Positions 23,001-37,100 of a stretch of DNA of 64,000 bases are shown here, piece after piece. The translations under genes were made by a program, and so were the position numbers. Location: NCBI GenBank assembly GCA_008711295.1, contig VUYV01000226.1:1088533-1152532 (forward strand), read 5' to 3'. Under the pieces are notes generated by a model. That model saw only the letters and a list, made by a program, of their open reading frames with translations, ran no database searches and was not told the origin of the DNA. Position 1 is the stretch's first letter, and each line of letters opens with the position of its first letter. This DNA is from Anarhynchus alexandrinus. Taxonomy: Eukaryota > Chordata > Aves > Charadriiformes > Charadriidae.

Positions 23001-26000
23001 TTCCCCAGCTCCCATCCAGAGGCACAGCCAAGTTTCATCTGCATCAGGAAACTTACACACTGCTTTTCACTCCCTACCTCATAATTCTGCTGAAACAGCC
23101 TCTCGTGTGCTGAGCACCTTCCTCCTCACACAAGCCTTTCAAGCAGCCATGATGGCCATTCATGTCATGGTGCAAGAGGTCAAAAGGTGCAGCCATCTCC
23201 CCAGAGGAACTGTCTAGTTCCAAACCAGTTGTGAACGCCAGTGCTACAAGGTGGCTAATGCAGTCCTGCCTCAGAGAGGAGGGTGTAGCACTCACTGGAG
23301 CACAGACTGTCACTTATGTCACTACAGGCTGTCTCCACCCTTGAAAGCCACAGAGAGTCCATCTGTCCATTTACTTCCTTACCAGGAGTTAGGCAATCAC
23401 AGTAAGGTGGCATCTGGGAGACTGGTTGTGTAGTGGATGTCATCTTTTGGATGACTTCTACTGAGAAGAGGACATGTGGGACAAAGCTGTGAGTTGCTCG
23501 CAGTGTGACTGTGCGTGGAGACAGCAGTAGGTGGGTAACCGTCTCATCTTTCTGAATGGCTCTCGAATACTGTGACGAGCTGTCAGGAGATTTCAGTTGA
23601 CTTGGGAGAGGCCAATTCATTGCAGCTGTGTCCTAAAATCAGTAGACCATCCCTATTTGGCAAAGCGTTGAAGTGCATCTCTGATGTTAATAGGATCTAA
23701 GTATTGACTTGAGGAGTTTGGCGCAGTAAGGATTTTAATTAAAATATGCTTTTTCAGTAATGTGGCTTAGATAAAATCAAACTCTTGGACAACTTCAGTA
23801 AAGAAATGTTTCCCACAACATTTGTAAATATGTGGTGGAATTCTCTTTGATTTTTAGTGCAGATGCGACCCTTAATTTATTTTCTTGTTTTCAGTACATT
23901 AGCAAATCTCTGAAAAATAAATTTTGGAAGAGTTTTCTGTTGCCTCAGTTCATTTATTCAAGTTTATCATTGCTTTGATGTCTTTTACAACAAAAAAATC
24001 AAATTCATGAGTTTTTTTGGTGTATTGATGAATGTTTGCTTTCAGTTAGAAAGTAATTATTCCAGAGATAAGACTTTTCAGCTAGCAGGGCTACTTACAT
24101 ATAGTAAATAAGCTGCAACATTTTCCTGCATATAATATGAGGCTAACTATATTTGGAAAAAAAAAAAGTTGCAAGATACCAAACTTTCTGTATTTTCTTG
24201 AAGCTTATGAAATTGCTAGAAAATCAGATTTTTCTCTCACAAGTGTGACACGGGCATTGAAGAATCCCTCCTTACATCTCCCTACGTATAGAATTACCTT
24301 TAACAGAAAAGATACCAAATGTATCCCCTATTAGTTGAGAAAACTAGCCTTTTGATCCAGTACTAACATGAAAAATTTGGGGGAAAGGATGTCGGACATG
24401 CTTGCAGAACTGTCTAGACTTGTCACTGCAGTGTACGTGCATCTGTCAGTTACAAAGTGATTTTATTCTCTCTGCATCCTTGCGAAGAAGGTAAATTCCC
24501 TTGCACAGTTTTGGATTTGGACTCAGAAGAGATTAGATTTGCCAGATTGCGTCTGTGACTCCCGGAGCTACCTCTGGCTGGGCCAGAGGCTCTGTGGTAC
24601 TTGTCTTGCCTCCCACAATCCACAAATGTTACAAACTACCTACGGGTCACTGTTAGACACTACTGAGACACAGCATGTCTCCTGTAGTCTCATTTGAAAC
24701 GTTCACCACATCAGTTGGAAGAGTTTTGACTTTATTTCACTGATGCTGTGCTATCATTTAGCAAAGCAGAGCAACTGATTACTAGATCACAACAGTGGGG
24801 TCCATCCAGGCCACCAAACTCCCTGTCTCGCTATGCTGCTCCCTAGAGGGCCTGGAGAGGAGCGTTCCCTCAAACATTCCTTCACGTATTTGACTTTTGG
24901 TTTGAAATAGCTCTGGCTATATGCAGGGCTGACTTTTGTAGTAGTTGGCAAGAGGAGGTGCTTGTTAGGGATGTAATTTCTTTTGGGGAAATGCTGTGTT
25001 TTGCTTTGAAGTCTGATTTTTCTAGGGAATAGTTTGGGGGACAAGAAGTGTTTCCAGGGACAGCAGGTTTGAAGTCCTTGTGTGCCTGCTGTATGGGCTT
25101 GGCAACATGCCCATGCTGGGTGACAGTTTCCTTCTATCAGAGGTGTCACTTTCTGTTGCACAGCAGCCGTTAGGAGTTCCTTCACAGTCTACCTTTTCTG
25201 TGATTTCCAGACAGCGTTAAAGAAGGCATTGCCCAGAGATGCTAGTATCCAAGTTTACATGGCTTCTTTTTCCATCACCTATGGACCCAAAGACTCAAGA
25301 AGAGAAAGAAAAGACTGGAGTGCTCCCCTTTGAAGGAAACTGCAGTCAAACCATAGCAGTAATAGTACCCAGCAAGGCATGGAGCAGAGGGCTGTGTCGG
25401 CTGCTACTGCAGCCCTCTTATCCGTTTCATCCTCAGCTCTCACTGGTGTGTGATACTGAGTAGAGAACCATTTCCTGCTTGGGGGTCAAGCGTGCAACAT
25501 CATGCTCATCAGCAGTTAGCAATGTGTGCATTGTGTACTGTTGCGGCAATTACAAATCACATCCCGTTAATTTCTGAGGTTTGGTGACACTATTATTTCA
25601 AATGCCAATGTGAGTTATTGTATCCTGTCAAAAAGAAGGTATATATGAACTACTATGGAGGAAACAATTGATGTCAAGTCAAAATACTGATAAGTTCATT
25701 TCTAATGAATGCTAGTCATCCAGCCAAGTTTGCTCTAGAGGGAGATGGCAGATTCAGGACAGAATATAATCCCTACTATCAAATGGTAATTATGAGAGCA
25801 AATACCTGTCTGTATTCATTTCAAGGTAGATGCTGAGCAGGAAATGCCACTGTGCAGAATGTTGCCTAGGGAATATGGAGAGCTGCAGGATCTCATAACG
25901 TCTTTTCTTAGAGGCGATAAAAATGAGAGGTACTCTGTCTGCTTTTACAAATGTGTTCATTTCCAAGCCGGACCAAGAAAGAAGCATTTCAGGTGCAAAT

Positions 26001-28584
26001 TATATCTCTATCAGAGGTAAATAAGCAGGTAGCAGTAGAGGTTCTAAATATGCTTGGTTTGAGGTTTTTCTGCCTGGTGGCACATTCCCACAGAAAACTG
26101 AAACCCACCCAGGTCTGTCTGTGGGACAACTCGTCATGCTGGGGCACAGCCCATGGTTGTTGTCAAGGGTATTTTGGTATGTGCACTTCTCCTCTCCATT
26201 GTCCCCGTTCTTTTCCTGCTTGGCACCCCAGGTTATATTTCAAGAAGGATTAAATGTGATGGAGCTTTTTACTGGAGGGTTCTGAAGGTTTATTTCCCCA
26301 CAGGGACTCTATTGAGCAGATGTAGTGACTACAAGAGGGGAAAAAAATCTGCTTTCAAAACTCTTTTATTTTTGAGGTTCTATTAAAGGACTGGGCTCCT
26401 CTGTGCTCTCTTTTGTGCTCATGCATAACACAATGTGATACCCATCAGACTGCATAGAGAAGTTGCTGGGTACAAGCAAAAAGTGCCCTCAGCTTTCTTC
26501 TCAACAAAGCTTTTAACTTTGAACAAGTCAGAGGCCCTTATTTCTCCCCAGATTATTCCAGGCACCTTGCCAGTATAAATAAGAGTAAGTAATTCCCATC
26601 CTGTATCTAGGGAAAGATTTTTCTATCAAGCCTCTCTTTTGATTTAGGCATTGCTTTCCCACTTTTTTCCCCCCTCTCTTTGGTTTGCCACTTTGACACC
26701 AAGAGAAGTCTTTCCCTTCGCAGCCACCTAGGAGGAAATACGCAGATTACTAGGGGATGAGGTTGGGTATCATGTGAACTTCTGTCATTTCTTTGCTTTT
26801 GGAGTGAAAAAAACCCTTTTGACCATTCCATACAACGTTCAGCCATCCAAATCCATATCTCTGTTGCAAAGCATCCCAACCACTGTTTGCCATGAGGTGC
26901 ATTTCCTCTTTGTCCAACAGGTGAAGGACTTGAGGCTTGAGGGCTCTTCATTAGACATGGCATGGGGATATACAGCTGCTACACCAGCCCAGGAGGGACT
27001 GCGTGCAATACAGGCAGCCCCCCATCGCTTGCCAGGTGGGCACAAGGGGATGGAGCCCAGACAGCAAGCCTTGTCCTCCCACCAGCAGCCTCCCTCGCAG
27101 GTTTGTGTACCTGCACCTCAGTAGAACAATCCTACAGTCGGCCTCCTTTTGTGCCTCCTGCACATAGAGGGATGAGCAACCACTCATTTTAAGTATCCAA
27201 CCTCAGTGTTGCATTCACCTCTTTTTAATGCCCACATTAGTTGTGGGCTGTGGGGTGACTGACAACCTTGGTTCCTAACAGTGCTAACAAACCCAGCTGC
27301 CAAATAAACTAGACCAAAGGAGACAGCAATAATATACTGATTTGTTCATTTGATTTACATTAGAACAGGTTTATAATGACCATAAATGATTATTTTTACA
27401 AGAGGTACATAAACAAGTAAAATTGGAATGACTGCTCGGCATGCTACTGCACATTCCTAATGCTGCATTTATACGTGTACAAATGAGTTCCTTCACTTCC
27501 ACGAGCCAATTACTGCCACAGAGTGCCTGTGGCTGTGCAGGATGGCAGTCCCTCCTGCAGTGCATGTATATGGGGAAGCCCATTGCATTCACTTCCACAG
27601 AGAGAGGGCATATTGATGAGAGGTTTGGGGTAACCCAGCTTCCCTATAAATCTTAACCACCTTTTGTCTTTTAAAACAGATGATACTTAACATTTTTGTG
27701 CATTAATCGCAGTCAGACCATATGTTCTGTCTTGTTTTGGATGCAAGAGAAGTGCAAAGGTTTTACATGTAAGTAGTCCACTAAGGTCTCTGTGCTAGGC
27801 GTCTGCACACCAGCAGGGCTCCCTACACAAACACCGCCCAGCCCAGATAAAGGGGTCACTGTTATTGTGACATCGTGTCAGGCTGTATCCTACCTGTCAG
27901 AGAGCTTGTGCTGTTCCCTTTAGCACAGAGAGCACCCAAAAAAGGTTTGGAGCACGGGAAAAATAGCACTTTGATCAGGGAAAGGAATTGGGATGTGCAG
28001 AAAAGCAGAAATGTCAGGGGGGAAAAAAAAAAGGCAAATTGCTTAGAGATACCTGAGGGAAGACTCTTCATTTTCCTTCCAGAAACTTGGGGGGTGATGA
28101 GCGCTCTATGCCCTCAGATTCTCTCTTGGAAAGCATCCATGATTTCATGCATGGGAAAGGCAAAACAGCTGAGATGTTAATAGATTGGGAAGGAAGCAAA
28201 GCCAAAGGTTGACAGCTAGACTGGGTCTGTGCCACGTGTGGCAACAAGAGAAGCCCTTTCTGCCTGGTTTGGCTGTACAAACATCAGCACTGTCACTACC
28301 CTATTGTTACTGCAATCAAAGCACCTCCTTCAGCTCTGAGCATGAGATCTTCTGTCATCTTTAGTTCTAACTTCATCCAGCACCATACTGACCCAAGTGT
28401 CTTACTCAGAGGTTCAGGTGTGCTTCTGGCTGCATCAGGTGTGTGAGATCTGATGAGAATATTCCAGCTGTGTTGAGTACAAAGCCCTTTGGAAAGTGTT
28501 AGGTCCAAATCTCTCCATTCTCTGTTTCTTAAAGAATCCGGTCCAGAATTATTAACACGTGACAAATGTTTATGGATGATGTTT

Positions 28585-28672
28585 CTAGAAATCATTTAGG
28601 TTGGAAAAGTCCTGTAAGATCATCAAGTCCAACCATAAACCTAACACTGCCAAGTCCACCATCATAGTGATA
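28585..28672 (-). mobile_element. CR1 LINE 3'-end fragment
   Basis: Read on the minus strand, this is the 3' terminal part of an avian CR1 retrotransposon. On the plus strand the diagnostic text is ATCATTTAGGTTGGAAAAG, then AAGATCATCAAGTCCAACCAT and AACCTAACACTGCCAAGTCC. The element is 5'-truncated to roughly 90 bases, as is usual for CR1, and its terminal ATTCTATGATTC-type word is degenerate. The left end (element 3' end) is at about 28585; the right end fades near 28672. Its sequence differs from the copy at 43724, so the two come from different CR1 subfamilies. Confidence 0.85.
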
Positions 28673-29228
28673 TTTACAACCAGGCCTAGCTCACCCTTCC
28701 CCTCTACCAGTGTGCCTACTACCTGCCACTGAGCGGGCTGTTGATTTTTGCTGACTTTAAAGGAGAGATTTGATAGCTCAGCATAGGCCAAGGCAAAAAC
28801 AAATAAATGAAAATGAGCAAATATGGGAACAGGTTAAAAATATGAAGACAGTGGTAAGATTAGACGTGTACCAAATGGCTTTAAAATGTTAATTGCATAG
28901 TATACTTGGTCAAGCATGAAGGTATCTCTATATAATCATTCAGTATATTTCAAGGATAATAATCTAACAACGTAGCAGGTGGGACAGAAAGCAAGCTACT
29001 GCCTCTCTCAGCCTTTGCAAACAAGGTTTGATGCGTATGTTGCATGGTAGTCTCCAGATGCTGAGGCATATGTTGTCATTGGGTAACTTAATTTTTTAGA
29101 GGCAGCCTGGGTGGCTTCGTGACTTCTTATAGAAGCTGAGAATCCCAAATTAAACAGCAGTTTGTAATAAGCTTGTCAAGTAGTGCTTCAGGAACCTGGT
29201 ACCATTTGTTTCCATTGTAGGAAGTATT

Positions 29229-29266
29229 AAAAAAAACCCACCACCACACACAAACGCACACACAAA
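29229..29266. repeat. A/C-only tract with CA repeats
   Basis: An A run leads into CCCACCACCACACACAAACG and CACACACAAA, with a single G. Same composition class as the tracts at 2838 and 10447. Confidence 0.8.
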
Positions 29267-32200
29267 TACTAATCTCATCAGAACTTCACTGTAACCTGTA
29301 TCACGTCGGATGTGAAACTTCTAGAAGGCTGCATTATTTAGGGAAGGCTACTGCATCTTTCGCTGTTCCGTATCTGTTTGCTGACAGCTTTCCCCATTAT
29401 AACACTGCCTTTGATACTTCCAGCTTGTAATTTACTGCACCTCACATCAGCAGAAGCTGTTGTATACTTGTATCATCTCATCTGATTATTTTTTTTTTCT
29501 TTTAAGAACTGTAACATCATTCTAAGTTTTCTATTTTTGATGCCAATCCTATTCTTAGCAAGACCAGCCCTTCAGTTATGGTACGCCCTAGGTAAATACA
29601 GCAAATGATTGATCCTGCCCCAAATATTGCTCGTTTTCACTAATTCACGAGTCCCAGTTTTAGATCAGGATGCTATTGTGCCTGGAGCTGTACAAACAGA
29701 ACAAAGACAATCCCTCATCAAATATTGTGGGCTAAGAGTTGTGAGCTACAAGCTTGAATCCTAGCATATCACTGCTTATGCAGGTTGATTTTGATTTGGA
29801 GATAAGGTAAATTACCTTTTAGTAAGTGCCTGAACTTAGCATGAAATGACATCTGGCTGCATCATTTTCTGGACTGAAGAATGCAAATGTATTGCCGACT
29901 CTGAAGGTAATTGCAGGTTTCTTCCGTGACTGCCACCCAGATCATTTTAGCCTCTTCACGTCTCCATTATCTCATCTGAAAAAAGGGGATAATATTTCCT
30001 AGGAGTGCTGCCACACTGACTGTTTGTAACATCTGTTAGGACTCTGGAACAAAATACTTTTTAGATATGTAAAAAGTTACATCTTCTATTGATTTTTAGG
30101 GAATTAGTGTCAAGACAGTAATGCTTTGATTTAAGAACTCCCAGGCTCCCTTGTTACCTGCTTTAGGGGGTCAAAATATTTGGCAGCTACTGAAATAGTT
30201 TTCCAGCTGCCCAGGTCTCATCTCTTTAACACGTGTATTATAGTGGTGAGTAACTGTATTCATTTCAACTTATGTCATCTTGGATCTTTCTTCAGGCCAG
30301 ACTGAAACACTCCTGCTCACAATGAGTAGTACCATACTCCATAAAAAGTCTCATTGATTTCAGAAGGGCTTTCACTGATATGTGGTACTATTCATTGTTA
30401 AGTAAGGGAATAAATACCACAGTCTGGCTCTGTACAGTGAAAGCAACAGAAACTGGAGGGTGGGGAGTGGGAATTACAGAGACAAGGAAACCTTTCATTT
30501 AAAAAAGATGCAAAGAAAACGTGATTCATCTGAATGTAACTCTAAAGAAAAGCTTTCACTGGCAAATGATAGAATATAGTATAGAGGCTGGCATCTGTAG
30601 TAAAGCAGAATTTAGAAAGCTCATTCCAAATAAGAATATAAATTACTTGGCTGCTGTATCATAAATTTTACCCAAACACTGGGAATTCAACTGAAGTATG
30701 ACTTTAACCACTAAAGAATTCCAGGATTTAACAGATATGGTGTTTCTGGGAGTAAGGCTGAGGTTTGTTTGGGTTTTGTTGCATTCATTTTTCAGTCATA
30801 TTTTACAGGCAGATGTCTTAGAAGTTATGTAATACACTAGCAGTACAGCTTCAGAGCTATTGAAAAAGTATGTTTTTAATTTTGTGGGCTTAAAGGCTAA
30901 ATAATGGCACAATAACACCTGAGTCAAAAGTATTTTATACCTGCAAACGCGCGTGTATCTGCTAGTCTATCTCCTGGCCTTCTGTCTCCCTGCTTGTGCT
31001 GGGGTCTGTTCTTGTGCTGCGCCGTCCAGCTGGCACTGCAACGCAGCAGTGTGCTGAGCTGGGAGCATTATGCAGCGCTGAAGGTGTGGTTTCCCTCTGT
31101 ATCTTGCTATCCAAACCAAAGGGAAGTATTTAATGGTTAAAGTCGGGGGAAAATTATTCAGACTTGCTTCACCAGCGCCTTGACCTTAAGGTAGTCGTTC
31201 AGAGCTCTGCAAGGCCAGACACGATTCTCCTTGTACTTACAGTGGTAAGCAGTGTTTTACATCGAGTTGGCAGACCTAACTACGGTATGGTGAAAAGAAG
31301 TGGAAAAGGGCCCCATGGCTGCATATGTAGTGTGCTTTCCATTCCAAGAGCCAGACATTTTTTAAAACAAAAATGAAAATCAGTGTGCTGTGCCATTTTA
31401 GACCAAAATACAAGTCTTACTGGGAAGCTGCAGAAAGCGGCTGTACCTTTTCCTCCCACCTTGATGCCATCCTCACGCTGTCTTTCACAATCTCCTCTTC
31501 TTCCCCCACTCCACACACAAAGAACAAAATAAGTTTTCGTTCCCATCTGTTGCTGTATGCTAATGCTAATCTGTGCCTTCATGCTCTGGCAGCTGCAAGG
31601 TGTGTGCAGTGATGTGTGTTGGGGGCAGGATGGTTTCTCCCTAGTGTGCACCAAGAAAAGCTGTCCCAAATACTGACCTTGCTAAAACAAACTGTGTTCA
31701 GTCACCTCTGTATCAGCTGCTGTAGAGTGCCCTATTAGAAGGTACAGCAGAAGACTACTTGGAGACGTTTCTGGGCACAGTGTAGCTGCTACCTTGCTTT
31801 GGCAGTACAGTGTAGAGAAAACTGCTAAGCCGTGCTCCCCGGTCCTGCTACAGCACCGCAGTTGGATTTTCTTTGAGATGCATTTCAAGGTCTTGATTTT
31901 AGTGGGGAGTTACAGATGCTCGTTTGATCTGAAAACAAGACAAGTTACTTAGATACACCCTTGGAAAAGCATTTGGCTGATGTTTGGAATTGCCTATTTC
32001 CTATTATTTCTACTGTAGAGCAGTGAAGAAAGTAAGTTATGAAAGTTCAATCATCAAAATCTCGTGCATGCTTTATTATTTCCATTGCTGCAGCACCCAA
32101 ATTCCCAATTAAAGCAGTCATGTTCGTAACGGGGGGGGGGCTTTCCTTTTCAATATGTAAGCAAAAAGATGGTAATGAATTTTTAACAGGCCACCTCTGC

Positions 32201-35200
32201 CTACTCAGCTTTCATTTACAGCAGACTATCTCACAGAAGGGAAAAATTAAAGCACCAGTAATTTTCAAATGGGCATGTAAATCAGACTTTTGGTCATGTT
32301 TGTGATTTTTCTGTCTTGAAATTTTCCTGGATAGCAGGTAAAGCAGAGAATAATCTTCCAATACAAACCCTCAACTTGACTGGTCCCTTTATGACTGTAA
32401 GCCAAGCTCAACTTTCAATTATATCAAATTCAGTCCAGTTACAATTATTTTTCCCTAGCACAAACCATTATTAACAATATTGGAGACAAACCTCACATGA
32501 TCTATATTTTCTCTGTAACGGAAAAAACCAAAACACCTGAGGGTGCTTAACTGCTGCACGTTTCCACCATTTGAACTAGTAGAGGTCCATAATGCATATT
32601 CTTGTTCAGAAAGTAATTTTTTTTTCTCTCTAGTTAGCAGATTAAAGAGCAGGGCTGCATTGTATTTAATTAGAAAGAAATGGGAAAAAGGAATGTCTTG
32701 AGAAAATCCAGGAAGTGAAAAATAAATAAAAATCAGGCTTCTGGTTTTAAGGCAAACAGCAGTCGATGGGCTTGTGAGGTCTTACGGCTATCACCTCTCT
32801 TTCAGGTTCCAAATGTACAGGATAAGGCGTTCAGAAAGTAAAACCCCAGCAGCAGAGCCTCCAAATGTCACACACTCGAGGTGCCAGTGACACTCAGTAC
32901 ATCCAGCCACACGCCCAGCTTATTCCTCACTGAGGAATTCATGAGCTGGGCCTTTCAAGTCTCCCTCTTTGGCATTTATCCTAGATTACTGAGGCTTTGA
33001 AAAGCGGGATTGTTCTGAAAGGGGGCTGGCAGTTCCAAGCAGCCATTTGCAATGGTATTGCACATCCATCGTCTCCCTGTAATACATGACCACGTGTACG
33101 CTCACATCACAGACAGTGCTCTTTTCACTAGCTGAGCGGCTGGAACGGATGCCAGAGAATTAGGAGGAACTGGCCAGCCTTCAAGATTTCTTCACAAGGA
33201 CTTCTTAATCAGCTCCCATGCCTCTGTACTCTCATGTCTGTGTGTCTGGTAATTTGCTCTACTTTATGTACACTCTGTTCATCATACAGATTGGCTTTTT
33301 ACTTTCTGCAGCAATTCCTCTCACTTTGCCAACACCTTGCCATTTGCAGCTTTAATGCCTATTGATAGCACTTCATCAGCAATAGCTGCCAATGTATATT
33401 CCTTTTACAAGATGTTCACCCTCAGTTTTTATAGATAGTTACAAATTTAGCCACAAACTGATTGAATAGTTCATTTTCATTTGCTTTTCACATGGAATAG
33501 ATTCATCAAAATGAATAGATCATTGGAAGATTGAAAACAAAGCTGAAGAAGCTTCTCTAGTGTGCATTTGTGCTCCAAGCTAGTCAGCTCTACCAAAACT
33601 GGTCCTGTGTGCCTAGTCTGGTTCTTAATACCTTCAGTGACAGTTCTTACAGCCTCCCATAGCCAGCTGCCTGCGCAGCCCCAGTACTGGTCCTCATTCC
33701 AGCACCAACACGCAATCCCTAACTTCATTGTCTTCTACTGTGGGTAATACTTCACTCCACAGACAGCCACGGGGACCTGAGCAATGATCTTGTCAGTAAA
33801 GCCAAGGCAGAGAAGGCTTGTAATACCTCAGGCTTTTCTGTCCCCCCCGTCACTCTGTCTCATTCATCAGTGGGTACACCTTTTTCTTAGTCTCCCTTTC
33901 ACTGGTGATGAGCCCTTCTTGTGGCCCTTCACATCCCTGCCAGTTTCAATGCAAATGGGGGTTTTGCTGTCTTGGTTGTCACCATGCGCCCCATTCCCAC
34001 TATCTGTGGGAACTACAGCAACTACCTCTGCTTTTCCTGTCTGGCTAAAGAGGGGACGCCTGGCTGAGCTTTGCCACGCTCAGATTCACTAGTTGGAGAC
34101 ATTTTGGTACAATTATTATTTTTTTTCAGGTGCTCTGACAGATGCTCAGTTTTAAGCAAAATCCATTACCAAAAAACATCCCCGTGTAACTGGTTAGTAA
34201 TAGGAAAGTCCAAAGCAAGCTTCAGGCACTTCTCCCAGTTCAGTTTCAAACTCACCTTGGTGATAGGATTATAAATTAACCAATTTGCTTCTAATTTTTT
34301 AACGGAAACTGGTGGAAATGTGGGGGAAGCAACTGAACATCAGCCCATGCATAAGGGACTTTTTTCTCTTAAGGGATGATACTACAGTAATCCTTATTCA
34401 AACAAGATTTCTGTCCTTTGGTGTTTTACAAGAAAACTATGGTTTTAGAGTTGCATGACCACTGTTGTTCCACAGCAATTTTTTTTCATTTACTATCAAT
34501 GGCAGAACTAAACTGCCTTCTGATATTTGGTGAGGTGCAACAACTTGTTGCAGAGAAAGAGATATGAGATTGTCTCTCCTCCTGCCTTTTCTTCTCCCAT
34601 GCCATAGCTAGAAATAAATGTTCTGGGTGTTGCTAGCTCTCATCTCAAAATGTCTTCTTTTTTATTGATCAGCCGTGTCAGAACTTATGGGTTCTTATGG
34701 CTTGGTTGACATATCACTGGAGTATCTCTATTTCCTGTCACAACAGCCTCTCTTGACTTACTTTAAACTCTGAAGATGTCATTAGCCTGCATTGCTTGAG
34801 TGTACCAAGTCAGTGATAGCAGGATGTTGTTTAGTGCATATCCCAACACGTATCAGTTGGAGAAGGTTCAGTAACATGAAAAGTCCTATCTTTTATAATT
34901 ATTTTGAATGGTTTTAATCTAAATTTGTAACCAGATGGCTACAAGTCTGTGGGGCTTCTAGTTTAAGGTTTGATTGCAGCCTTACTAAATGGCTGGTAAC
35001 CCGGTAACTGTTCTGGATACCAGTAAATGTTGGGTTTCAATTAAAAAGAAATAGTCTACAACTGTTCTTCACTGTCCTTTAATTATCGAGGTATATGTCT
35101 TCCCATTATTGATTTGACGTAGTGCATGAATGCCTCGATCAAGATCATGACCTTATGATGCTTAGCTATTGTAGATCCCTCTATCCCGAGGAGCCTAAAC

Positions 35201-37062
35201 ATGCAGTAAAGAAAACTGAGTGGTGGCAAATTGTCTTCTGAGCTCCTTGTTTTTTATAGGAACTAGTTCATGGCTCAGGGACTACTACTCAGCCAACAGT
35301 GATTAGAAAGACTCTTCCATTCACCTTGCACTGTCTCTGCCAGTCTGTGAAACTATTACCTCTGCTTTGTAACAGACCAATCTTTATAAACTTTGCTTCA
35401 GATCTCTAATCTGTCCTTAAATTAGGTACTTCTTCCCCAGCTAGCTCAGTATGCAGCCCTTTCTCCATCAGCTGGCTCCAATTATGTGATCCTCACATGC
35501 TATCTCTGAATAAATGTTCTTTGAAGTTATAAAGCAGAAAGATGCCCTTGGTAAGCTACTTTGATTCAATTGCTTCAAATAGGAAGAGCACTGTTGAAGT
35601 ATAAAGGTTAATTTCACCCATCTCAACTCAAGTTAAACAAGAATTTAATGAAGTCCAACAGATGCTGAGTTTACTACTCCTGAAGCCCTAGTTTTTCCAA
35701 ATCCTTTACCTAGGTAGATACTCTATGATGTTTTCTTTTCTAGCAAAGGATGTATCGCTTGGCCTAGATTTTTGTAAGATCTCAGATGCCAGGTATGAGC
35801 CTATTGAGAACAATCCAAGATGCTTAGTATGCTCTAAAAAAAAAAAAATAAAAAAAATCTAACTGCATGATTTAATTCCTGAGTGGGAGCCCAGCCTTCC
35901 TCATGAGAACTGAGCACCCTGAGGAATCGATCCATACTTATTGTGTCAAGCTTGCGGCCTGAGCTCACAGTCAAGCCCAAATTCCTGTTTGTTTCTGCTG
36001 TTTACGTTTGGCTTTGACTCAAGTCTAAACCAGGGCCGGGAGCAGGACTTGCAGAGATGGAGAACCAGGACTCAAACCCTTACCCCCACAGAAGACTGAG
36101 CCACATGGCTTCATGCAGACATGTTTGGCACACATCAATTAAAATACAAAGTCTTAATTAAAAAGAAAAACCCTTTGTAATCCCAAATGAACAAGTGCAT
36201 ACCTGAATTCCAGATTGGATCTTTTGGAGCACTGCTACAATAGCAAATTGAAGGGCTTCTTAAAACCTATGGTGTCAGTGATGTGTGTCTTAAGTAGATC
36301 ATGACACAGTTGACTTATACAGCAGAAGCCCATCGTACCAAGATTGACTCTGCAAGCAAGGTTTGCTAGGCCTAGACATCCACAGGCTGTAGCACAGCAG
36401 TCCCTGAGTGCAGGTTCACATCAGAGATGTTAATTGTCTCCAAACATCAGGCAAGTAATCTGCATTTTGAAGAGTCTCTAAATAGGCATTTACATAATTT
36501 ATGTTTTACAAAGTCCACTGATGCATATTTGCATAATAGACCGCAGCAGTGCCAACAGATCCATCGCAGCACACGGTGTCAGCTCTCATGAACTTCCAGC
36601 AGTTTTTTCCCTTTATTGGAGCTCTTATGACAGAAAGGAATACCTGATAAATCTCAAAGAGAAGACTGAGTGCCTGTCAAAGCTTCTGTGGCTGGGTGGA
36701 AGCACACAGAAATCAAGCCACGTGCTCAGTCACCTAAGAAGTGCTCTGCATGTGTCCGTGCCAATTCTGTACATAGAAACAAGCAGAGATGGGCCTTTAT
36801 GTATTTGTTCAAGTTCATTCAGTTTCCTGATCTGGAGTCTCCCATTGCTCTCCACTCACTTGCAGTGACACCCTGCTGCTTTCATGCTCTCCAGCTTCTT
36901 CCACCGTAAAAACTAAAACGTTTTCTCATGACCACCCTCGGCACAATCTGTTGGAGGGGTGCTGCAAATTCCTGGAAAAGGACTTTAGGAACCCCACTGG
37001 CTTTGCCACTAGTGTCACCTGAGCAGTTAATCTTGAGCACATCAGTGTAGAGAGAAGCCAGT

Positions 37063-37100
37063 TGAACATTGCAGGCCTTTGAGTTCCAATGCAATGTTCA
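37063..37100. repeat. 11-base inverted repeat
   Basis: TGAACATTGCA (37063-37073) and its exact reverse complement TGCAATGTTCA (37090-37100) flank a 16-base spacer. An 11-pair stem is too short for a typical microRNA precursor. It may be chance or a paired protein-binding site. Confidence 0.8.

Larger units (their letters stand above)
13601..28584. other. unique non-coding segment
   Basis: I find no supportable gene in this stretch. It holds ordinary unique DNA with a few small tandem duplications (16291, 17787, 19036), a G-run cluster at 15250, a TG-rich microsatellite at 19623 and a pyrimidine-biased zone at about 20570-20870 that produces long but featureless open frames. Probably intronic or intergenic. 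Confidence 0.5.

Noticed and set aside
26921..27035. Possible 115-base exon between CCTCTTTGTCCAACAG and CCAG|GTGGGC
   Set aside because: The splice sites look fair and the frame is open, but the 38-residue product is unremarkable, no neighbouring exon is seen, and such chance triples are common in 64 kb.
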